NCBI GenBank assembly: GCA_947381415.1
Contig: CANCVB010000003.1
Span: 1-64,000 of the forward strand
DNA: 64,000 bases
Source of the DNA: Burkholderiales bacterium
GTDB lineage: Bacteria > Pseudomonadota > Gammaproteobacteria > Burkholderiales > Burkholderiaceae_C
Direction: 5' to 3'
Shown: one piece after another, positions 8,277 through 16,545 of the stretch
Numbering within the stretch: position 1 is the first letter of the stretch
How the letters are laid out: every line of letters begins with the position of its first letter
Position numbers and translations under genes: made by a program
The notes under the pieces: model-generated
Seen by the model: the letters and a program-made list of their open reading frames with translations, nothing else
Databases searched by the model: none
Told to the model about the DNA's origin: nothing

Positions 8277-8293
8277 GCAGCCTCAAGCGCCAG
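8256..8293. terminator. Possible terminator hairpin between convergent genes
   Basis: CTGGCGCT (8256-8263) and AGCGCCAG (8286-8293) form a perfect 8-bp stem that covers the stop codon of the oxidoreductase. A T-rich stretch (8306-8317) follows on the plus strand only after a 12-base gap, so intrinsic termination may be weak. Confidence 0.4.
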
Positions 8294-8306
8294 TCCAGTG
8301 GGTGAT

Positions 8307-8396
8307 TTATTTTTTGCGTGGTCGGTTAAACCAGTTGGCCAGCATAAAGAACATCACAACAAGCCACATGATTAAAAGGATATGGTGAATTTTCAT
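8307..8396 (-). CDS. 29-residue membrane peptide downstream of pucC
   Basis: Not a recognised family. Reading from the ATG at 8396 gives a 29-residue peptide: MKIHH, a hydrophobic helix of about 17 residues (ILLIMWLVVMFFMLANW), then a basic tail FNRPRKK. A strong ribosome binding site, AGGAG, lies 9 bases before the ATG. It starts 16 bases after pucC and shares its direction, so it should be on the puc transcript. By the positive-inside rule the basic tail would be cytoplasmic. Other puc operons carry small extra genes (such as pucE, or gamma-type subunits) at this position, but I see no sequence match to them. The two histidines at the helix start could bind bacteriochlorophyll, which is speculation. 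Confidence 0.65.
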   Translation of the reverse strand: MKIHHILLIMWLVVMFFMLANWFNRPRKK

Positions 8397-8412
8397 GTTT
8401 CGTCTCCTGAGG

Positions 8413-9792
8413 TTAAGTCGTGGAATGCAAACGGATCGACCTTGCAAGCAGCAAAGGTCGCATGGCGACAAGGGTGATGAGCAACAGCACCACTTCAAGG
8501 CAATAGACGCTGGCATAAGCCGTTCCTGAATCTACCACCAAGGCCAGTAAGTCGCGAATGATACCGCCCAAGCCCATGGCCAAGCCTGCGCTGGTTGCCT
8601 GTACGGCCCCCCAGGCGCCCAAGGCAAGACCCGCTTGACCCACTGGCGCATGGTTCATGGTGGCGGTCAAGGTACCGTGCCCAAACAGTCCAGCCCCAAA
8701 ACCGATGAACAAGGTACCCGCGGCAAACAACAGCAAAGACGCTTGTGGCGCAGACAGCACAACAGCCATAAATGCGGGCACCCCTATCAAAGCACCCCCA
8801 CAAGCCATGCGAAAAGGGTCAGCGCCGCGGCTGAGCACATGTGAAGCCCAGGCAAAGCCAGTCAATCCGCCAAAAGCCAAAACCGCTGTCAACATGGTGG
8901 TGTCAGCCACGGCCAAGTGCAATATTTCCCCGCCAAAAGGCTCGAGCAAAACATCGCCCATGCTGAAGGCCATGGTGCCCACACCCACCACAAACAAACG
9001 CCGCAAAGCTTGATCGCCTTGGGCAAACAGCTTTAAGGCCGCGACGAAATCCACATCTTCTTCGTGGGGGTCTCCCAGGCGTTGGGTTCGTGCCTCTTGC
9101 TTCCATAAAGCGGTGACATTCAGCACCAAGGTCAACACGGCGGCGCCTTGCACAGAGCGAATCAGCGCGCCCGGCGAAAAATCTTTGAGCAACAGACCAA
9201 AGAGCAAGGCACTGACAATCATGCCCAGCAACAACATGAAATACATCAACCCCACCACTTTAGGACGTGACTCAGGGGGCGACAAATCGGTGGCCAGGGC
9301 CAATCCCACCGTTTGAGTGGTGTGCATGCCCGCACCAACCAGCAAAAATGCCATGCCTGCACCCAAATGACCAACCCAATCCGGGGCATGCGCGGCTTGG
9401 CCCATGCGGCCCAATACCAACAGGGCAAAGGGCATGATCGCGAAGCCGCCAAACTGCAACAAGGTCCCCAGCCAAATGTAGGGAACCCTGCGCCAACCCA
9501 AGGCCGAGCGGTGATGGTCCGAGCGGTACCCAATCAGCGCGCGAAAAGGCGCAAACAACAAGGGCAAGGCAATCATGGTCGCCACCAAGGCGGCAGGCAC
9601 CTTGAGCTCGACGATCATGACGCGGTTGAGCGTGCCAATCAGCATAGCCAAGGCCATGCCCACAGAAACTTGGAAAAGGGATAAACGTAATAACCGGCTT
9701 AAGGGCAGCGTATCGGTGGCTGCGTCGGCGAACGGAAGAAATTTAAGGCTGACTTGAAGCCATGTGCGCGAAAGTTTGGGGGAAGCATTCAT
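8413..9792 (-). CDS. pucC: PucC/LhaA family protein, light-harvesting complex assembly factor
   Basis: Inner-membrane protein of the BCH2 branch of the major facilitator family, needed for accumulation of light-harvesting complexes and probably for delivering bacteriochlorophyll to them. The 459 residues have about 12 hydrophobic segments. Typical family blocks are LSRLLRLSLFQVSVGMALAMLIGTLNRVMIVEL, too long to be chance and close to the known N-terminus, and ALIGYRSDHHRSALGWRRVPYIW. I start it at the ATG at 9792; a TTG at 9816 adds eight residues and lies in the loop of the hairpin that precedes the gene. It follows pucBA and precedes the 29-residue peptide. Confidence 0.92.
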   Translation of the reverse strand: MNASPKLSRTWLQVSLKFLPFADAATDTLPLSRLLRLSLFQVSVGMALAMLIGTLNRVMIVELKVPAALVATMIALPLLFAPFRALIGYRSDHHRSALGWRRVPYIWLGTLLQFGGFAIMPFALLVLGRMGQAAHAPDWVGHLGAGMAFLLVGAGMHTTQTVGLALATDLSPPESRPKVVGLMYFMLLLGMIVSALLFGLLLKDFSPGALIRSVQGAAVLTLVLNVTALWKQEARTQRLGDPHEEDVDFVAALKLFAQGDQALRRLFVVGVGTMAFSMGDVLLEPFGGEILHLAVADTTMLTAVLAFGGLTGFAWASHVLSRGADPFRMACGGALIGVPAFMAVVLSAPQASLLLFAAGTLFIGFGAGLFGHGTLTATMNHAPVGQAGLALGAWGAVQATSAGLAMGLGGIIRDLLALVVDSGTAYASVYCLEVVLLLITLVAMRPLLLARSIRLHSTT

Positions 9793-9830
9793 CTTAAAAA
9801 TGGACCGGAATGACAAGCAATCCGGCCCAT
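9789..9830 (-). other. Possible 13-codon leader reading frame coupled to pucC
   Basis: ATG at 9830 begins a 13-codon frame (MGRIACHSGPFLR) whose TGA overlaps the pucC ATG as ATGA. It runs through the whole pucA-pucC hairpin, so translating it would open the hairpin. Its ribosome binding site is weak. Offered as a hypothesis only. Confidence 0.2.
9797..9828 (-). terminator. Attenuator-like hairpin between pucA and pucC
   Basis: On the minus strand GGGCCGGA (9828-9821) pairs with TCCGGTCC (9809-9802), an 8-bp stem with one G-U pair and an 11-base loop, followed directly by A and five U residues. It looks like an intrinsic terminator placed just before the pucC start codon. In purple bacteria such intercistronic structures raise the ratio of antenna subunits to PucC. 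Confidence 0.65.
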
Positions 9831-9849
9831 CCTAAAAGAAATAGCCGAA

Positions 9850-10041
9850 CTAAGCCGTTGGCGTCGCAACGGTCTGTGTGACCGCAGCGGTAGCCGCATT
9901 GCCATTCAGAAATTTCTTGACCCAAGTGGTATTGAGGGTCAACGCCAAATGCACCGAGAACGATGCGATAGCGACTGCTGCGATGAAAATAGGAACGCCC
10001 ACTGAGGGCTTGACCACTGTCCAAAGTTTTCCGTAGATCAT
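9850..10041 (-). CDS. pucA: Light-harvesting 2 alpha subunit (LH2 alpha, PucA)
   Basis: Single-helix antenna polypeptide of 63 residues that binds bacteriochlorophyll and carotenoid in the LH2 ring. It aligns without gaps to known LH2 alpha chains: KLWTVVKPSVGVP at the N-terminus, the B850 ligand His31 in SVHLAL, then NTTW with Trp40. Met1, the B800 ligand in several LH2 structures, is followed by Ile. Positions 44 and 45, Tyr-Tyr or Tyr-Trp in ordinary B800-850 complexes, are Phe44 and Leu45 here, the pair found in B800-820 low-light complexes. The Ala/Thr-rich tail is typical. GGAG precedes the ATG. It lies 12 bases after pucB. Confidence 0.95.
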   Translation of the reverse strand: MIYGKLWTVVKPSVGVPIFIAAVAIASFSVHLALTLNTTWVKKFLNGNAATAAVTQTVATPTA

Positions 10042-10053
10042 GTGGTTCTCCTG

Positions 10054-10200
10054 TTATTTCAGCCAAGGGGAATAGATGTACGCAAGCAAATGCGCCAGCG
10101 CGGCAATCATTCCAAAGATTTGAGTTCCCTGGATGAGGTGCCGATGAATCTCTTCTGACTCGGCTTCTGTGAGGCCTGTTGGCCCTACTTTGTCTGACAT
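10054..10200 (-). CDS. pucB: Light-harvesting 2 beta subunit (LH2 beta, PucB)
   Basis: Partner of PucA in the LH2 ring, 48 residues. The N-terminus GPTGLTEAESEEIHRH matches LH2 beta chains closely, with Arg20 in the position that contacts the B800 pigment. The membrane helix ends in AHLLAYIYSPWLK, where His37 is the B850 bacteriochlorophyll ligand and SPWL the conserved C-terminus. AAGGAG lies 8 bases before the ATG. First gene of pucBAC. The ending is of LH2 rather than LH1 type. The reading frame is too short for many gene finders but the match is unmistakable. Confidence 0.95.
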   Translation of the reverse strand: MSDKVGPTGLTEAESEEIHRHLIQGTQIFGMIAALAHLLAYIYSPWLK

Positions 10201-10301
10201 GTTGTTATCTCCTTGAAAGATCTTCACGTCCGTGCTGAACCCGCACGAGGGTTATTTATGACCCCCATGGCCACAAATTCTTAAAAACCCTTTTATCCTA
10301 G

Positions 10302-10345
10302 TGTTATTCTAAGTTTACATCTTTCAATGTCAATGTTAATTTACA
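10302..10345 (-). promoter_or_regulatory. puc promoter embedded in two PpsR/CrtJ boxes
   Basis: Two TGT-N12-ACA palindromes occur at 10302-10319 and 10328-10345, separated by 8 bases, the spacing at which CrtJ is known to bind cooperatively. On the minus strand the upstream box contains a perfect -35 TTGACA (10333-10328), and the downstream box contains a -10 TAGAAT (10311-10306), spaced 16 bases. Transcription would start near 10299, giving a leader of about 99 nt before pucB with a small hairpin (CGTGC 10231-10235/GCACG 10243-10247). Binding here would block RNA polymerase directly, as expected for aerobic repression of antenna genes. Confidence 0.85.
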
Positions 10346-10412
10346 TTACCAAGGGTTTACCATAGGTTACAGTCTGTCTGACCTAAAAATCCTTGAATTT
10401 ATTGACTATTCC

Positions 10413-11285
10413 ATGTACCTAGGACGCTTTGCACCCTCGCCCACCGGCCCTTTGCATGCCGGCTCATTGGTCGCAGCACTGGCCAGCTGGCTGGATGCCC
10501 GCCATCACGGGGGGCAATGGCGGGTGCGCATGGAAGACGTTGACACGCCTCGCTGCGTGTCCGGTGCAAATGACATGATCTTGAAACAATTGGCTGAATG
10601 TGGCTTGCAGCCAGATGGCGCAGTGCTTTACCAGTCGCAACGGCAAGCGGCTTACCAAGCAGCCTTGGATCAATTGGTTGCCAAAGCTTGGGTTTACCCC
10701 TGTGGGTGCTCACGCAAGGACATTGAAGATGCGCAAGGTGCGCGCCAACGCCACACCAGCGCCCTTTACCCGGGCACCTGCCGCACAGGGCTGGCGGGCA
10801 AAGCTGCCCGCGCTTGGCGTTTGAATGTGCAACAGGTGGTGGAGGATTTGCAACTGCCATCGCCTTGGCTATGGCATGACCGTCTGTTAGGTGGCCAAGC
10901 ACAAGACATCCCCGAAGCCGTTGGCGACTTTGTGCTCAAACGGGCCGATGGTTTGTGGGCCTACCAACTGGCCGTGGTGGTCGATGATGGGTTTCAAGGC
11001 ATCACCCATGTGGTTCGCGGTGCAGATTTGGCCGACAACACCCCTCGCCAAATGCTGTTGCAGCACGCCCTGGGACTACCAACCCCTGCCTATATGCATA
11101 CCCCGCTGGTACTGGGCGCAGATGGCGACAAGCTGAGCAAGCAAAACGGCGCACAGCCGCTCCCCACGAAAGACCCGCTGACTGCTTTGAACGAGGCAGC
11201 CAAAGTGCTGGGCTTGCCTGCTTTTCAAGGGCCTTTCGAACGCGCATTGGCGCATTGGGCCGAGATGGGTTTGCGAGGCAGATAA
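10413..11285 (+). CDS. gluQ: Glutamyl-Q tRNA(Asp) synthetase
   Basis: Attaches glutamate to the queuosine base at position 34 of tRNA(Asp). The 290 residues resemble the catalytic half of glutamyl-tRNA synthetase without the anticodon-binding domain: [21 protein letters not shown] contains the HIGH-like element, RMEDVDTPR binds glutamate, the zinc site is [10 protein letters not shown] with a later PGTCR, and DKLSKQNGA is the KMSKS-like loop. Its start lies about 70 bases beyond the puc promoter boxes, divergent from them. queG, the last step of queuosine synthesis, is elsewhere in the window. Confidence 0.92.
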   Translation: MYLGRFAPSPTGPLHAGSLVAALASWLDARHHGGQWRVRMEDVDTPRCVSGANDMILKQLAECGLQPDGAVLYQSQRQAAYQAALDQLVAKAWVYPCGCSRKDIEDAQGARQRHTSALYPGTCRTGLAGKAARAWRLNVQQVVEDLQLPSPWLWHDRLLGGQAQDIPEAVGDFVLKRADGLWAYQLAVVVDDGFQGITHVVRGADLADNTPRQMLLQHALGLPTPAYMHTPLVLGADGDKLSKQNGAQPLPTKDPLTALNEAAKVLGLPAFQGPFERALAHWAEMGLRGR

Positions 11286-11310
11286 TCCCTCGACTTCTCG
11301 CTTGCCGCCC

Positions 11311-12012
11311 ATGACCACCCCACCCGCCCATATCACCCACCCCAAAACCATCAAAAGTTTTGTCACCCGAGCAGGTCGCACCACCACGGGTCAGGCCAAG
11401 GCCTTGGCGGAACTGGGGCCGACATTTGTCTTGCCGTTTAAGCAAACACCCTTGAATGGCACAGCGGTGTTTGGTCGCGCAGCGCCGTTGATCTTGGAAA
11501 TAGGGTTTGGCATGGGTGACGCCACCGCGCACATTGCTGCGGTAAGGCCTGAGGACGATTTCTTGTGCTGCGAAGTGCATGAACCGGGGGTAGGCGCCTT
11601 GCTCAAGCGAGTGGGTGAGCAAGGATTACGCAACATCCGCATCGTGCAACACGACGCGGTTGAGGTACTGCAGCACATGCTGACACCCGAAAGCCTGGAC
11701 GGGGTGCATGTGTTCTTCCCCGATCCTTGGCACAAACTGCGTCACCACAAACGCCGCCTGGTTCAAGCCCCTTTCGTGGCGCAACTCTTGACACGCATGA
11801 AACCTGGCGCCTATTTGCATGTGGCCACAGACTGGCAACCCTACGCCGAGCACATCTTGGCTGTGTTACAGGCTGAAGCAGGTTTGGCCAATGCCAGTGC
11901 GCGAGCCGATGGCTATGCAGACCAACCTGCTTATCGCCCCCTCACCAAATTTGAAAACCGTGGCCTGCGCCTGGGCCACGGCGTGTGCGACTTGGTGTTC
12001 CGAAAAATTTAA
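11311..12012 (+). CDS. trmB: tRNA (guanine-N7-)-methyltransferase
   Basis: Forms m7G46 in tRNA variable loops using S-adenosylmethionine. The 233 residues include the SAM-binding motif [12 protein letters not shown] near residue 60, [13 protein letters not shown], and the family signature [20 protein letters not shown] start at the ATG at 11311; an in-frame TTG at 11302 is less likely. It follows gluQ by 25 bases, probably in one transcript. The last four bases, TTAA, are shared with the stop of the convergent alaS. Confidence 0.92.
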   Translation: MTTPPAHITHPKTIKSFVTRAGRTTTGQAKALAELGPTFVLPFKQTPLNGTAVFGRAAPLILEIGFGMGDATAHIAAVRPEDDFLCCEVHEPGVGALLKRVGEQGLRNIRIVQHDAVEVLQHMLTPESLDGVHVFFPDPWHKLRHHKRRLVQAPFVAQLLTRMKPGAYLHVATDWQPYAEHILAVLQAEAGLANASARADGYADQPAYRPLTKFENRGLRLGHGVCDLVFRKI

Positions 12013-14633
12013 AGCCGCTCGGCCACCCATGCCTGCACGCTCGCCAAAGCAGCATCCAGACCCGCGGGCTGCGTGCCACCGGCCATGGCCATGTCGGGCT
12101 TGCCACCGCCCTTGCCGCCAACTTGCTGGGCGACAAAGTTGACCAACTCACCCGCTTTGACTTTGCCCAAGGTGTCGGCGGTCACGCCCGCGGCAATTTG
12201 CACCTTGTCGCCATCCACGCTGGCCAAGACCACCACCGCGGTTTTGAGTTTGTCTTTGAGCTTGTCCAAGGTTTCACGCAAGGCTTTGGCGTCGGCACCA
12301 GGCAAGCGTGCGGCCAAGAACTTGACGCCTTTGACATCCATGGCTTGACCACTCAACTCGTCGCCTTGCGATGACGCCAGCTTGCCTTTGAGCGCCGCCA
12401 GTTCTTTCTCCAAGCCTTTGACTTGGTCCAACACTTGCTGGATGCGTTGGTTCAACTCGGCGGTGGGGGTGCGCAAGCTGCCTGCGGCTTCATGCACGGT
12501 GCGCTCCAAGCTTTGCACATAGGCCAAAGCGTTGGCGCCGGTGACCGCTTCAATGCGGCGCACACCCGCAGCCACACCGCTCTCGGACACCACCTTGAAC
12601 AAACCGATGTCGCCGGTGCGCTGCACATGGGTGCCGCCGCAGAGTTCGCGGCTCGTGCCAATGTCGAGCACCCGCACGGTCTCGCCGTATTTCTCGCCAA
12701 ACAGCATCATGGCGCCGGTTTTTTGCGCCGATTCGATGTCCATCACCCGCGCTTGGGTGCTGGCGTTGGCCAATATTTCAGCATTCACCCGGGCTTCGAT
12801 GTCAGCAATTTGTGCATCGGTCACCGAGGCGTTGTGGGCAAAGTCAAAACGGGTGCGTTCGTCGTTCACCAGCGAGCCTTTTTGCTGCACATGCTCGCCC
12901 AGCACCTCGCGCAAGGCCTTGTGCATCAAATGGGTGGCACTGTGGTTGCGCACCGTGGCTGTTCGCACAGCCGATAGCACGGTGGCGGTCAGGCTGTCGC
13001 CCACGTTCAGCGTGCCTTGGGTCAGCGTGCCGTGGTGGCCAAACACATCGGCTTTGATCTTCAGGGTGTCTTGCACCGCAAAATTGGCTGAGCCACAGAC
13101 CAACTCGCCCATATCGCCCACTTGGCCGCCGCTCTCGGCGTAAAAAGGCGTGGTATCGAGCACCACCACGCCGCTTTGGCCGTGGTTCAAGGCCGCCACC
13201 GACACGCCGTCGAGGTAGAGCGCCACAATTTTGGCCGAGGCTTGCAGGCTCTCGTAGCCGACAAAGGTGGTCGGGGCACCGCTGTAGTCCAGCGCCTTGT
13301 CCATCTTGAACTTGCCTGCCGCACGGGCTTGGTTTTTTTGCCGGTCCATGGCGGCGTGGAAACCTGCTTCGTCGACTTGCAAAGCCCGCTCACGGCAGAC
13401 GTCGTTGGTCAGGTCCAGCGGAAAGCCATAGGTGTCGTGCAATTTGAAAGCCACCTCACCCGGCAAGACCTTGACGCCATGGGCCAGGGCCTCGTCCAAG
13501 ATGTGCATGCCAATTTCCAGCGTCTCGTAAAACCGCTCTTCCTCGGTTTTCAAAATCGCGGTGATGCGCTCGGCCTGCGCTGCCAAACTGGGATAAGCCG
13601 CGCCCATGAGGGCCACCAAATCGGGCACCAGTTTGTGAAAGAAAGGCGTTTTTTGACCCAGCTTGTAGCCGTGGCGAATCGCGCGGCGGATGATGCGCCG
13701 CTGCACATAGCCGCGCCCTTCGTTGCTGGGCACCACGCCGTCGCTCACCAAAAAAGCGGTGGCGCGCAAATGGTCGGCAATCACGCGCAGAGAAGGCGTG
13801 GCCAAATCGGTACAACTGGTTTCACGCGCGGCAGCCTTGATCAGGGTGGCGAACAGGTCGATCTCGTAATTGCTGTGCACATGTTGCAAGATGGCGGCCA
13901 AGCGCTCGAGGCCCATGCCGGTGTCCACGCAAGGCGCAGGCAGTGGCGTGACCGCGCCGGTCTCGTCCATGTTGAACTGCATGAACACGTTGTTCCAGAT
14001 CTCGATGAAACGGTCGCCGTCTTCTTCCGGGCTGCCGGGCGGGCCGCCCGGAATGTGGTCGCCGTGGTCATAGAAAATTTCACTGCACGGACCGCAGGGG
14101 CCAGTGTCGGCCATCATCCAAAAGTTATCGCTCTTGTAGCGGCCGCCTTTGTTGTCACCGATGCGGATCACGCGCTCGGGCGGCAGACCAATTTCCTTCG
14201 TCCAGATGTCGTAGGCCTCATCGTCTTCCTGGTAGACAGTGGCCAACAAGCGTTCTTTGGGCAGCTTGTAGACCTCGGTCAGCAACTCCCACGCCCACTT
14301 GAGCGACTCGCGTTTGAAGTAGTCGCCAAACGACCAGTTACCCAGCATTTCAAAAAAGGTGTGGTGGCGCGCGGTGTAGCCCACGTTCTCCAAATCGTTG
14401 TGTTTGCCGCCCGCACGCAGGCACGCTTGCACCGAGGCCGCGCGCACGTAGGAGCGCTTGTCGGAACCCAAAAACACGTCTTTGAACTGCACCATGCCCG
14501 AGTTGGTGAACATGAGCGTCGGGTCATTGCCCGGCACCAAAGGGCTGGACGCCACCACGGTGTGGCCTTTGGCGGCGAAAAAATCGAGAAAACTTTGCCG
14601 AATGTCGGCGACAGAAAAGGGGGCTGAAGTCAT
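12009..14633 (-). CDS. alaS: Alanyl-tRNA synthetase
   Basis: Charges tRNA(Ala). The length of 874 residues is normal. The catalytic domain starts [16 protein letters not shown], and contains [16 protein letters not shown] (motif 2 region). The editing domain has the metal-binding [11 protein letters not shown] (HxxxH) and [13 protein letters not shown], with all zinc ligands present. A coiled segment and the C-Ala domain ([14 protein letters not shown]) complete it. It starts at the ATG at 14633, divergent from gabD, and is convergent with trmB. Confidence 0.96.
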   Translation of the reverse strand: MTSAPFSVADIRQSFLDFFAAKGHTVVASSPLVPGNDPTLMFTNSGMVQFKDVFLGSDKRSYVRAASVQACLRAGGKHNDLENVGYTARHHTFFEMLGNWSFGDYFKRESLKWAWELLTEVYKLPKERLLATVYQEDDEAYDIWTKEIGLPPERVIRIGDNKGGRYKSDNFWMMADTGPCGPCSEIFYDHGDHIPGGPPGSPEEDGDRFIEIWNNVFMQFNMDETGAVTPLPAPCVDTGMGLERLAAILQHVHSNYEIDLFATLIKAAARETSCTDLATPSLRVIADHLRATAFLVSDGVVPSNEGRGYVQRRIIRRAIRHGYKLGQKTPFFHKLVPDLVALMGAAYPSLAAQAERITAILKTEEERFYETLEIGMHILDEALAHGVKVLPGEVAFKLHDTYGFPLDLTNDVCRERALQVDEAGFHAAMDRQKNQARAAGKFKMDKALDYSGAPTTFVGYESLQASAKIVALYLDGVSVAALNHGQSGVVVLDTTPFYAESGGQVGDMGELVCGSANFAVQDTLKIKADVFGHHGTLTQGTLNVGDSLTATVLSAVRTATVRNHSATHLMHKALREVLGEHVQQKGSLVNDERTRFDFAHNASVTDAQIADIEARVNAEILANASTQARVMDIESAQKTGAMMLFGEKYGETVRVLDIGTSRELCGGTHVQRTGDIGLFKVVSESGVAAGVRRIEAVTGANALAYVQSLERTVHEAAGSLRTPTAELNQRIQQVLDQVKGLEKELAALKGKLASSQGDELSGQAMDVKGVKFLAARLPGADAKALRETLDKLKDKLKTAVVVLASVDGDKVQIAAGVTADTLGKVKAGELVNFVAQQVGGKGGGKPDMAMAGGTQPAGLDAALASVQAWVAERL

Positions 14634-14686
14634 ACGTAATTTTATGCCATGATTGTGATTGAACTTCTCAACACAACGGCTTACCT

Positions 14687-16168
14687 ATGGACATGCAAAC
14701 CTCACCACTGGCCTTGCTCAAAGACCCCAGCTTGCTCAAAACCGACGCCCTGATCAACGGCGAATGGGTGAAAGGCTCGCTGCGCTTTGATGTGCTGGAC
14801 CCCAGCAATGGCCGCAAGTTGGCCGATGTGGCCAATCTTGGCCCAGTGGAGACCACCTTGGCGATTGCCGCCGCCGATGCTGCATGGCCTGCATGGCGAG
14901 CCAAAACCGCCAAAGAACGCAGTGTGCTGCTGCGCAAATGGTTTGACCTGCTGATGGCGAATGTGGAAGATTTAGCCCGCATTCTCACGGCCGAACAGGG
15001 CAAACCTTATGCCGAAGCCAAAGGCGAAGTCGCGTATGGCGCCAGCTTCGTAGAGTGGTATGCCGAAGAAGCCAAACGTGTGAATGGTGAAACACTGCCA
15101 CAGTTTGACAACAACCGCAGACTCATGGTGCTACAGCAACCCATCGGTGTGTGCGCAGCCATCACCCCTTGGAACTTCCCCTTGGCCATGATCACCCGCA
15201 AAGTCGCGCCGGCCTTGGCAGCAGGTTGCCCCGTCATCATCAAACCCGCCGAACTCACGCCTCTGACTGCTTTGGCTGCGGCCGAACTGGCGGTGCGGGC
15301 AGGTCTGCCAGCAGGCGTGCTGAATGTGCTTACCGCGGACAGCGACAACAGCATAGCGGTGGGCAAGGTGTTTTGCGCCAGCGACACGGTGCGACACATC
15401 AGCTTCACCGGCTCTACAGAGGTCGGGCGCATTCTGATGGCGCAGTCTGCAGCTACCGTGAAGAAATTGGCTTTGGAACTGGGTGGCAATGCCCCCTTTA
15501 TCGTGTTTGACGATGCCGACATCGACTCAGCCGTAGAAGGTGCAATGCTGAGCAAGTTTCGCAATGCGGGCCAAACCTGTGTCTGTGCCAACCGCATTTA
15601 TGTCCAAGATGCTGTTTACGAAACATTTGTGGCTAAGTTCGCTGCGAAAGTTGCCACATTGAAAGTGGGCAATGGGTTTGCCGATGGGGTGACACAAGGC
15701 CCCTTGATTGAGGACGCTGCGGTTGCCAAAGTCGAGCGCCATGTTGCCGATGCTGTGCAACAGGGGGGACGCGTAGTGGCGGGCGGTAAAAAAATGCAGG
15801 GTCAGTTCTTCGAACCCACAGTTATCGCGGATGCCAAGGCCGGCATGCTTTGCGCCAAAGAGGAAACTTTTGGTCCGTTTGCGCCGGTGTTTCGCTTCTC
15901 CACTGAGCAAGAAGCCATCGATGCAGCCAACAACACCGAATTTGGTTTGGCCAGCTATTTCTACAGCCGCGATGTGGGGCGTATTTACCGGGTGGCAGAA
16001 GCCTTGGAATACGGCATGGTTGGCATCAACGTTGGCATCATCGCGACCGAACACGTGCCATTTGGGGGGGTCAAGCAGTCTGGTTTGGGGCGCGAAGGCT
16101 CAACGCACGGGATGGCCGAATACCTTGAGATGAAATACCTTTGTATCGGTGATATATTGCCGAAGTGA
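14687..16168 (+). CDS. gabD: NAD(P)-dependent succinate-semialdehyde dehydrogenase
   Basis: Oxidises succinate semialdehyde to succinate in 4-aminobutyrate or 4-hydroxybutyrate breakdown. The 493 residues have the aldehyde dehydrogenase layout: TPWNFPLAMITRK near 160, the FTGSTEVGR cofactor loop, the general base Glu in LELGGNAPF, and the nucleophile Cys in FRNAGQTCVCANR. The VKQSGLGREGSTHGMAEY end is typical of GabD. It is followed by a small winged-helix gene 22 bases downstream. Exact substrate preference within the SSADH/glutarate-semialdehyde group cannot be fixed from sequence. Confidence 0.9.
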   Translation: MDMQTSPLALLKDPSLLKTDALINGEWVKGSLRFDVLDPSNGRKLADVANLGPVETTLAIAAADAAWPAWRAKTAKERSVLLRKWFDLLMANVEDLARILTAEQGKPYAEAKGEVAYGASFVEWYAEEAKRVNGETLPQFDNNRRLMVLQQPIGVCAAITPWNFPLAMITRKVAPALAAGCPVIIKPAELTPLTALAAAELAVRAGLPAGVLNVLTADSDNSIAVGKVFCASDTVRHISFTGSTEVGRILMAQSAATVKKLALELGGNAPFIVFDDADIDSAVEGAMLSKFRNAGQTCVCANRIYVQDAVYETFVAKFAAKVATLKVGNGFADGVTQGPLIEDAAVAKVERHVADAVQQGGRVVAGGKKMQGQFFEPTVIADAKAGMLCAKEETFGPFAPVFRFSTEQEAIDAANNTEFGLASYFYSRDVGRIYRVAEALEYGMVGINVGIIATEHVPFGGVKQSGLGREGSTHGMAEYLEMKYLCIGDILPK

Positions 16169-16190
16169 TTAAAACTGACAACGCATAAAA

Positions 16191-16538
16191 ATGGATTCCC
16201 AAATTTACCTTCGTTTTTTGACACTTTTGCAAACCATAGAAGGAAAAGGCGAAATTCCCGCCTTGGATCTTGACGCCAAGAAATTGCTTGAAACCATTGC
16301 TGTTCGCAACGAACAAGGCAAGCCTTTGACTGTCACCGATGCAATGGGCATGGCACATATTGCCTCGCCTGCCACCATCCATCGAAAACTCGACTTGCTT
16401 CGCGAAATGGGCATGATCGACACACAGTTCGAAGGCACCAACCGACGCACCAAGTTTTTAGTTCCGACGCCCCAAGCGGCTCAGTACTTTCAAACCCATA
16501 GCAAGGCCATGAACCAAGCCTTGGCCCAGACCTCTTAA
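16191..16538 (+). CDS. Small winged-helix DNA-binding protein (MarR-like)
   Basis: 115 residues with a winged helix-turn-helix: LTVTDAMGMAHIASPATIHRKLDLLREMGMI (roughly residues 45-77) followed by a wing with charged residues, FEGTNRRTKFLVPT. No effector domain is visible. It directly follows gabD in the same direction and may regulate it or the neighbouring CoA-transferase genes (inference from position only). Confidence 0.7.
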   Translation: MDSQIYLRFLTLLQTIEGKGEIPALDLDAKKLLETIAVRNEQGKPLTVTDAMGMAHIASPATIHRKLDLLREMGMIDTQFEGTNRRTKFLVPTPQAAQYFQTHSKAMNQALAQTS

Positions 16539-16545
16539 CCTCGAA

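Noticed and set aside
8307-8396. 29-residue frame as a random shadow
   Set aside because: Rejected as noise only partly: the strong ribosome binding site, helix pattern and operon position favour a real gene, so it was kept with moderate confidence.
9850-10200. Possibility that the antenna genes are LH1 (pufBA) rather than LH2
   Set aside because: The beta chain ends SPWLK and the alpha chain has the LH2 N-terminus and a pucC neighbour; pufLM do not follow.
13122-14627. 501-codon open frame on the plus strand opposite alaS
   Set aside because: It is the shadow of a GC-rich coding strand: alaS is complete with all motifs on the minus strand, and the plus frame has no recognisable domain.
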